NCBI GenBank assembly: GCA_946406115.1
Contig: OX291547.1
Location: 7,073,001-7,137,000 of the forward strand
Reading direction: 5' to 3'
DNA: 64,000 bases
DNA from: Apoda limacodes
Taxonomy: Eukaryota; Arthropoda; Insecta; Lepidoptera; Limacodidae
Positions 58,291 through 64,000 of this stretch are shown piece by piece. The position numbers and the translations under genes were made by a program. Under the pieces are notes generated by a model. The model was not told where the DNA came from and ran no database searches. It worked only from the letters and a program-made list of their open reading frames with translations. The first letter of the stretch is position 1. Each line of letters opens with the position of its first letter.

Positions 58291-60660
58291 TGCATTTTTT
58301 TTTTGTGTAAAATAAAGTCCTTATAGTGTGCTTCTTAAAATCCGTCAATAAATAACGCTACACAAAACTTCCCCCCTTTTTCCCCCATTTTCCCCCCAAT
58401 CAAAAATCCTAATCGACTTAATTTTTTTAATAGTGTATGCCAAATTTCTCGAAACTGAGACGCTTTGCTAGCTCAGTCAACTGGAAAACAAAGTTCAGTA
58501 AATAGGTACAAATAAGCTGCATCTGCATCAACACTGCATCAGTTATAAAAAAAAACATTCGGCAGTATTTACGAAATCAACAGTGTTCCCCTTTTTTATT
58601 CTTTTAATCTTTGACGAAGTTCAAGTAGTTCTGAGAGTCACCGCTAGAGGCGCTGGTATCAGCAGCGGAATCTACGACTCTCTGTTTGGATGAAGCGGTT
58701 CAATTATGGTAAAGCCTTAAGTTTAAAAATTAAAATTGACGTTTCACCGTCTTTTAAAAATCATTACCTAGAGGGCAAAATAAGGGATTTAAATTCGTAT
58801 GAGAATTCCAATATTTTTGTGTCTAGATATTTAAAACTTGAGCAGACGTTTTTGTTAACATACGCATTTAAAATAATTTTGCAAAATTTACCTTCTAAGG
58901 GGATAAAATGGGGGGTTGTCAGTGTGTATGGAAAACCATCGTTTTTCGAGCTAAATGCATACGATTTGATAATTGGCCTTAAGATTAAAAATTAAAATTG
59001 CGTGTTTTACTGTGTTTTTTTTTAATTTTCCTTTGAAGGCAAAACAGAGGATGAAAATTTGTATGAGTTTATGGATATTATTGTAGGTAAAACCGTTAAC
59101 AGTCAAAAGCTATATTTTTTTTTAATAGTCATCGCGGACGAAGTTGCGTTCAGAAGGTAGTTACATATAGGTATAATAAAAAAAAAATTAGCGTATGTTA
59201 TACTTGGATTGAATAGTGTAGTTTTAAATAAGTGCAATTTAAGAATCGGTTTAGTATTTACAATGACTCTTCATATAAACGAACAAACAAATTTTGCCTG
59301 GTTATATAAACATAGATAAGTAAGTGTATATAATACTGGTTAGTATTTAAAACTACCTATGCAAAAAGAGGTTGGAAAGAATATATCAATACTGAGAATT
59401 AATTGAGCGATCAGTAGCAAGGCAGAAGCTGAAAAGCTCAAAATTGAATAACATACCTACTTAACGCCAGACAGAGGGATATTTGAAACTGACGGTGTTG
59501 CGCCCCGACGCTCGTCGGAAACAAAGGTTGCGGTCGACAACGGTTCCCTAACTTTGATTGCTTTGTGGCATCTATTATCATAAAATTGAACGCGTGAATA
59601 AACCACAAATTGTTAGGTGAATATATCAAATTGTAGGTAATAACACAATATATGTATTATGTTATAAAAAATAATATAAAGGAATATTTGAGATACTTGG
59701 TCCCTATAACAGGATCACATGGATATCCTTAGAGAAGAGGATTAGGCCATAGGTTCAGTACACTGGTATAATGTTGTCCTGTCGCCCCATTAGGCTTCTG
59801 ACTTTTATAAACGACTGCGTGTGCGATGAAAACGCGTTGTCTTACAAATCTGAAAAGTCCTAATAAGTAGTAGATAATGGGTACTTTTAAGTTAACACGA
59901 TATGCGCGATACGGGATATAGTCAATCGAAGTTAGACATTTTCCGGTCTCAAATAACGATATCAGTAACGTCTACAGAACCCTTCACTAAGCATGGCCTC
60001 ACATAATCTTAGTCGGTTTTTTTAAATACCATACCGATTTACAAGATATGTCCACATCAAAGTATACATAATTCGGTCATTTCTTAATTTGAAATGAAAT
60101 ATTTAGGTTTTATTATGGCCTAAACATTTATTTTATTCATACAGTCGGTCATTTCCTTAGATGTTGAAGAAGAATCTGACAAAATCTAGGGAGATCTGGC
60201 TCCACAACGCGACTTATTACTGGCTGGACCCGAGTAGCTATATGATAAGACATAGGCAAATCGCGAGCGTTTAAGACAACCTAATATTCTAATAATATAA
60301 CCTAATATTCCAAAGCAGTCTATCTAACTTGTTCTAGATTGAAAAAGTGGTACATACTAAAAATCGCAGAAAAATACAGAGGTTAGGGTAAAATCTTTTT
60401 AAAAGTAAATTAAACAGAATTTAAAAAATTATAAATTAAGAAAATAATTCTTAAATAATCACAAAAAAGAAGAGAAGGAAAGAATTAAGTTTACTTGTCT
60501 TGAATTTCTTTATTTTATAAGAAAACCCAATATTTTTTTTTCAATTTATTAATTAGGTATTGTTTCACATTAAAAGAAAAATGGGAGATAACTTCTGTAA
60601 AACCGCTAGTTTTTTTTAATAAATTTAAACCATGAAAAAACCAGCCAAAAACGTAAACGA
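58291..60660. other. Intergenic DNA, nothing recognised
   Basis: A 101-codon AT-rich frame (58690-58995) has no recognisable domain and biased composition. I treat it as chance or repeat-derived. Confidence 0.45.
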
Positions 60661-60674
60661 AGCGAAGTTCAACC

Positions 60675-60809
60675 TTATGAGAGCAGGCTTAAGATTGTTT
60701 TAGCTTTTTTATACTTGACTTGCTCAACAGGCGTCCCCTTAAACCCGTATCTCGCCATGCACCGCATCGCAGCATTGCTCTGTCTCGACGCCTTCAAAGG
60801 CCAACTGTT
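60675..60809 (-). CDS. Possible terminal exon, 44 codons plus stop, unidentified
   Basis: On the minus strand a good splice acceptor (CATTTTATTTATACAG, ending at 60810) is followed by an open frame 'NSWPLKASRQSNAAMRCMAR' and 'YGFKGTPVEQV', with balanced codon use, then 'KYKKAKTILSLLS' and TAA at 60675. The first 31 codons read like a conserved protein; the last part may be intron if a donor after the GAGCAA codons is used (CAAGTCAAGT, weak). No upstream exon was located and no family recognised. A captured exon or pseudogene is possible. Confidence 0.35.
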   Translation of the reverse strand, partial: NSWPLKASRQSNAAMRCMARYGFKGTPVEQVKYKKAKTILSLLS

Positions 60810-60829
60810 CTGTATAAATAAAATGAAAG

Positions 60830-61335
60830 CTTTGGTTTAATCAGCACTCATCAGCAGCTTGTTATATCGACTAGTGGAGTAGCCTCAATTGCGCGCATCA
60901 TCTGCCGTCACCCTAAAGCCGCCTCCAGCCACCCTCTATCATTGTACAGATAAATAAACTTTGATTTGATTGTAACTTTATTTATATCCAGTATTTAACT
61001 TAAAGTAAACAAGCGCGCAAGTCTGCAACTCCAAAGCAATTTGATATTTCACTTGGTTATTTTAATTCATATTCCGACATAGTTTATTCAGGTCCGCTCG
61101 GAAACCAGAGATGAGGATATTCAAAGTTGAAGTAAAATTTAAGGCTTCCCTGACCTCTGTTTACTTGGGTTCTGCAAACAGGGTATGAGATACTGAAAAT
61201 GTGTTTGAATATCAGTTTCAATTCCCTTAGATATTTGGGTTCCTATTTACATAGGAATTTTATGTAGAGCCTCAAAATGTTTTTAAATTGTGTCAGGAGG
61301 TTATATCGTTTTAACTTTTTTTTTTATAATAATCA
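60830..61335. other. Intergenic DNA
   Basis: CCTCCAGCCACCCTCTATC followed by ATAAATAAACTTTGATTTG (about 60925-60970) resembles a transcript 3' end with a polyadenylation signal, or the 3' end of a retroposed sequence. Otherwise nothing is recognised. Confidence 0.35.
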
Positions 61336-61339
61336 ACTA

Positions 61340-61385
61340 GTTTCAATCATTAAGGTGGCAAACAAGCTTACGGACCGCCTGATGG
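61340..61385 (-). pseudogene. 3' UTR piece of the CR1/Jockey-like LINE
   Basis: AAGGTGGCAAACAAGCTTAC and GGACCGCCTGATGG are the complement of the LINE 3' motif at 4625-4655. Confidence 0.6.
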
Positions 61386-61659
61386 ATGCTATGCGTGGAA
61401 AGGCCTACTTTATCCGCTTCAATTAACGTTCAACAAAACATTATCTTTAATGCATTAGTATCAAAAAATAAATTAAAGTGTTATTAAAGGATCACTAATG
61501 CGAAAGTAGTAAGTACGAACCGCATTTCGGACGGTTTTATTATATTTGTTTTTGTAGAATTTTGAAAAAAAATCCTTTTGCGCGCAAGCGGATGATGGAA
61601 AAGCCCATGCAGATTTGATCAGATTTTAAACGACAAAGTGAGCCTTTCCGAGCCCCAGA

Positions 61660-61750
61660 GATGAAAAATGAATTCCCTGCCGATGGCGAGCAGTGCGATG
61701 GTAGAAATTCCAGTGAAAACGCTCGAACGGGCAAAATCGGAACCAGAACA
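61660..61750 (-). pseudogene. Coding-end piece of the CR1/Jockey-like LINE
   Basis: On the minus strand TTTCTACCATCGCACTGCTC and GCCATCGGCAGGGAATTCAT parallel 4360-4400. Homology stops soon afterwards. Together with 61340-61385 it represents one broken copy. Confidence 0.65.
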
Positions 61751-63085
61751 AAATAAAAGTTTTCTCTGTGCTAAATTCCAAGCAGTCGTCCAAAAACGTA
61801 ATAACTTGTCTTACTTTGTTAACTCAAACTCAAGAAAACTAGATGTAGGCTTAAATAGGAAAGTCCATTTAGTACAGAAGTTCAATCTTTTTTTTTTTAT
61901 CTGTTGTGCATTTCTCTTTTTTTTTATATTATATCAAACATCTCGATTTTGAGATGACAAAACAAGTGGTAAAATTGGAATTTAAAAAATCCCAATATGA
62001 AATATTGGCTTAACTATTTAAGATAAATAATTCTACTACAGGGCCTAGGTGCCCTATAGGTAAAACTTCACATGCAGCATCTTGCTTAAAATTATAGCTT
62101 TCAAGTGTGTTTTTTTAAGAAACACAACTAGTGCAGCGCCCTCTGGTCACCTACAACCATAAAACATGACATACAACTTGCTCTAAGGTAATAAAAATAA
62201 CGGAATATAACTAACTGCATCAAAATTGGTCTTGTATTTTATTCAAAGCACATTTTCTGTATTGCCCCCTGTTGGCCTATATCCGCGTAACATGGTTAGG
62301 AACGTCCTTTAAGGTGAGGTGAGTCCAGTAGTGTCTTAAGAAATGATAACATATATATATACAAATAAACATACTCCTATAAATTAACGCATATAACGTT
62401 AACGTTCGTTCCGTCGCCGTCGCGGGTAACAAGACGGGCAATAGGGTATATTTGCATTGATTTATTATTAATTTGCATTAATACCATAGTCGATGCCCGC
62501 AGTCCTGTTCGTGTACATTAAACGTGGCTGTAGAAATAATTGTATAGATATATAAACTTTAAAAAAATGTAAATTCTCGAGTTAAGTATGTCATGAACCA
62601 GTGATTCATAACCGTTTCAATCTTATCGCCCCTATGACTTATTTCGAAAACTAATGTAACACCTTTAAAATGTTATTAAAGAAAATACTAACTTACATAT
62701 AATTAATTACTTTGCCTCGCGGTTTTGCTCGCAAAATGCTCATTTCCGTGGGAACTCTCAATCGGGATAAAAAATAACCATGGTTTATCTGCCTTCTCAA
62801 TTTCATTCAATCTCGTTCAGCCATTTTACTGATTTGTTACTAGATTTACGCGTTGGCTATCGCCGTCACACTTGGCAGCATTAATATAGCGGGGTCAAAA
62901 AAGTAAAGCAAAGCTTGCAAAGATAAAAGCAACATTACGTCATCGCGACACTATTTATTGAACGTTTTTAATTAAGCCGTATTGACTGATTAAAGGCGGA
63001 ATTTTCCCTTATCATTTCATTTGGTTTAATAACCTAACAAAAACCATGCGAAATAAAACAACAACAACCGAAAACACTATAAAAT
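61751..63085. other. AT-rich intergenic DNA
   Basis: No gene. GCAGCGCCCTCTGGTC (about 62132) and GCCCCCTGTTGGCC (about 62262) resemble ends of small non-autonomous repeats. Confidence 0.45.
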
Positions 63086-63089
63086 CCTA

Positions 63090-63410
63090 ATAATATTATA
63101 AATGTGAAAGTTTGTATGTCTGGATGGATGTTTGTTACTCAATCACGCTTCAACCATTGGACGGATCGGGATGAAATTTGGCACACATATAAGTTAGGTC
63201 TTGGAATAGCATATAGGCTACTTTTTATCTTGAAAAATTCAAAAGTTCCTGCGGGAAAAACTTTAACATAGTTTAAAGAACAATAGATGTAGCTATAGCT
63301 TGCCATAACAAACATCATTAGTATAATTAAGGAGATAATTGAGGAGTTTCACGCCGATAACCGAATTCAGGGCAGGCGGAGCCGCTGACAAAGTATAGTT
63401 ATTAATTAAT
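63090..63410 (+). repeat. Lepidopteran dispersed repeat (AATAATATTATAAATGTGAAAG family)
   Basis: Starts at CCTAATAATATTATAAATG, then GTTTGTATGTCTGGATGG, GATCGGGATGAAATTTGGC, AGGCTACTTTTTATC and finishes with GGCAGGCGGAGCCGCTGAC. From memory this is a very common moth/butterfly repeat of non-autonomous type. Confidence 0.65.
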
Positions 63411-63814
63411 TTCATGCATAATTATGACTGAGAGTTTGTTAAGATTTTTGTGACTTATGCAGGAGCATAAGCATAGGTATCCTCTTAAACAGAAGAATGC
63501 CACCGTCTAAAGTTAAGCCTATACCCTATGTTTCCACAACAGCTGTTCTTCGCCTGAGGCTCGAACCTCGCTAATAATCTGTCCACCTTGTCGTACCACG
63601 CTGCGGTTCTACGAGCGTTAACAAGCAATGAGTAATGTTACCTAACAAAACAAAAGTGTGTACTAAAATCTATTGAGAGACATTAAAATGATGAATAACT
63701 CGTCTATCGCTATCAGTGTTATTACCTATGCCAATCTATCGATATCTTTCTTGTCGACATTGATAGCAAACTGTCTACTGCCTTTATCTCGTCTAAAATC
63801 ACGGCTGCCATGAG
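63411..63814. other. Region downstream of the right-edge ORF (possible 3' UTR)
   Basis: If the ORF ending at 63815 is real, this stretch on the minus strand would be its 3' UTR. No canonical AATAAA was noted close to the stop. Confidence 0.3.
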
Positions 63815-64000
63815 TCAACGAGCGTTGGCCCGACCCGAGCGCCGGGGCTCCTGTGGCTCATAATGCCCCACGCTTGAATCCGTATAAGCATACGGGTCCC
63901 ACGCGGGCATAAGTGGCTGCTGAGACGTGCGTGCCATCGGCGGCGCGCGATAGCCACTGGACCCCGCCCTCAACTCGCGAGTAACGCGAGGACGCTCCGC
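63815..64000 (-). CDS. C-terminal end of an unidentified protein (partial, 61 codons plus stop)
   Basis: The minus strand is open from the window edge to TGA at 63815-63817, with no upstream limit inside the window. The sequence is strongly GC-rich against an AT-rich background, with G/C-rich third positions. The residues read 'ERPRVTRELRAGSSGYR', 'SQQPLMPAWDPYAYTDSSVG' and end 'EPRRSGRANAR', a low-complexity, basic and tyrosine-containing tail. I do not recognise the family. It may be the last exon of a host gene, or the end of a transposon ORF whose other part lies outside the window. Confidence 0.5.
   Translation of the reverse strand, partial: AERPRVTRELRAGSSGYRAPPMARTSQQPLMPAWDPYAYTDSSVGHYEPQEPRRSGRANAR

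Noticed and set aside
58690..58995. 101-codon AT-rich ORF as a gene
   Set aside because: Composition follows the AT-rich background, with no domain, splice signals or homology I recognise.

Overview
The window reads as nuclear DNA of an insect, most likely a moth or butterfly (Lepidoptera). It is AT-rich and nearly empty of host genes. It is full of repeats I recognise as lepidopteran from memory of the families: tRNA-derived SINEs with the head 'CTCAGCATGCA' and 'GGTGAAGGAAAACAT', several 'GGGTTCCGTA...CCGTCCGTC' dispersed repeats, relics of RTE and CR1/Jockey-like LINEs, a 5S-rRNA-derived composite repeat, and short inverted-repeat elements. There is no bacterial gene organisation. The species assignment is inference.

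Left part (1-22395): SINE and LINE debris, then a 9.2-kb imperfect palindrome (4681-13885). Its arms of about 4.3 and 4.5 kb flank a 462-bp spacer, and each arm carries a 25-bp tandem array near its outer end. Beyond it lie AT-rich sequence, a LINE relic on the minus strand (16186-16570), a foldback element (17125-17730), a hairpin element (19198-19582) and a 133-bp MITE (20926-21058).

Centre (22396-44384): one apparently complete, very young Ty3/gypsy-type LTR retrotransposon on the plus strand, 21,981 bp long. Its two LTRs are 5,617 bp each, equal in length and nearly identical, with ends TGTAG...CTACA and a 4-bp target-site duplication AGCC. Between them lie a 6-kb untranslated leader with tandem arrays, a 116-codon antisense ORF coding for a very basic protein, a gag split at a C8 run, a textbook -1 ribosomal frameshift signal (GGGAAAC plus a possible H-type pseudoknot), and an intact pol. 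Pol holds, in order, a G-patch-like motif, aspartic protease, reverse transcriptase, RNase H and integrase with a GPY/F-like motif. There is no env. Gag would build the particle, the frameshift would supply Gag-Pol, and the long leader and LTRs would carry the cis signals.

Right part (44385-64000): mostly unrecognised AT-rich DNA with a tRNA-derived SINE (45543), a fully palindromic TTAA-flanked MITE (47782-48101), a degenerate LINE (48530-50170), several dispersed repeats, a short exon-like ORF on the minus strand (60675-60809), and, at the right edge, the GC-rich C-terminal end of an open reading frame on the minus strand (63815-64000). That last one is the best candidate for a host protein-coding exon.

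The most interesting material is the giant-LTR element with its frameshift module, split gag and antisense ORF, and the large palindrome. All similarity statements come from reading the sequence and from memory of the families; no alignment or database search was run.
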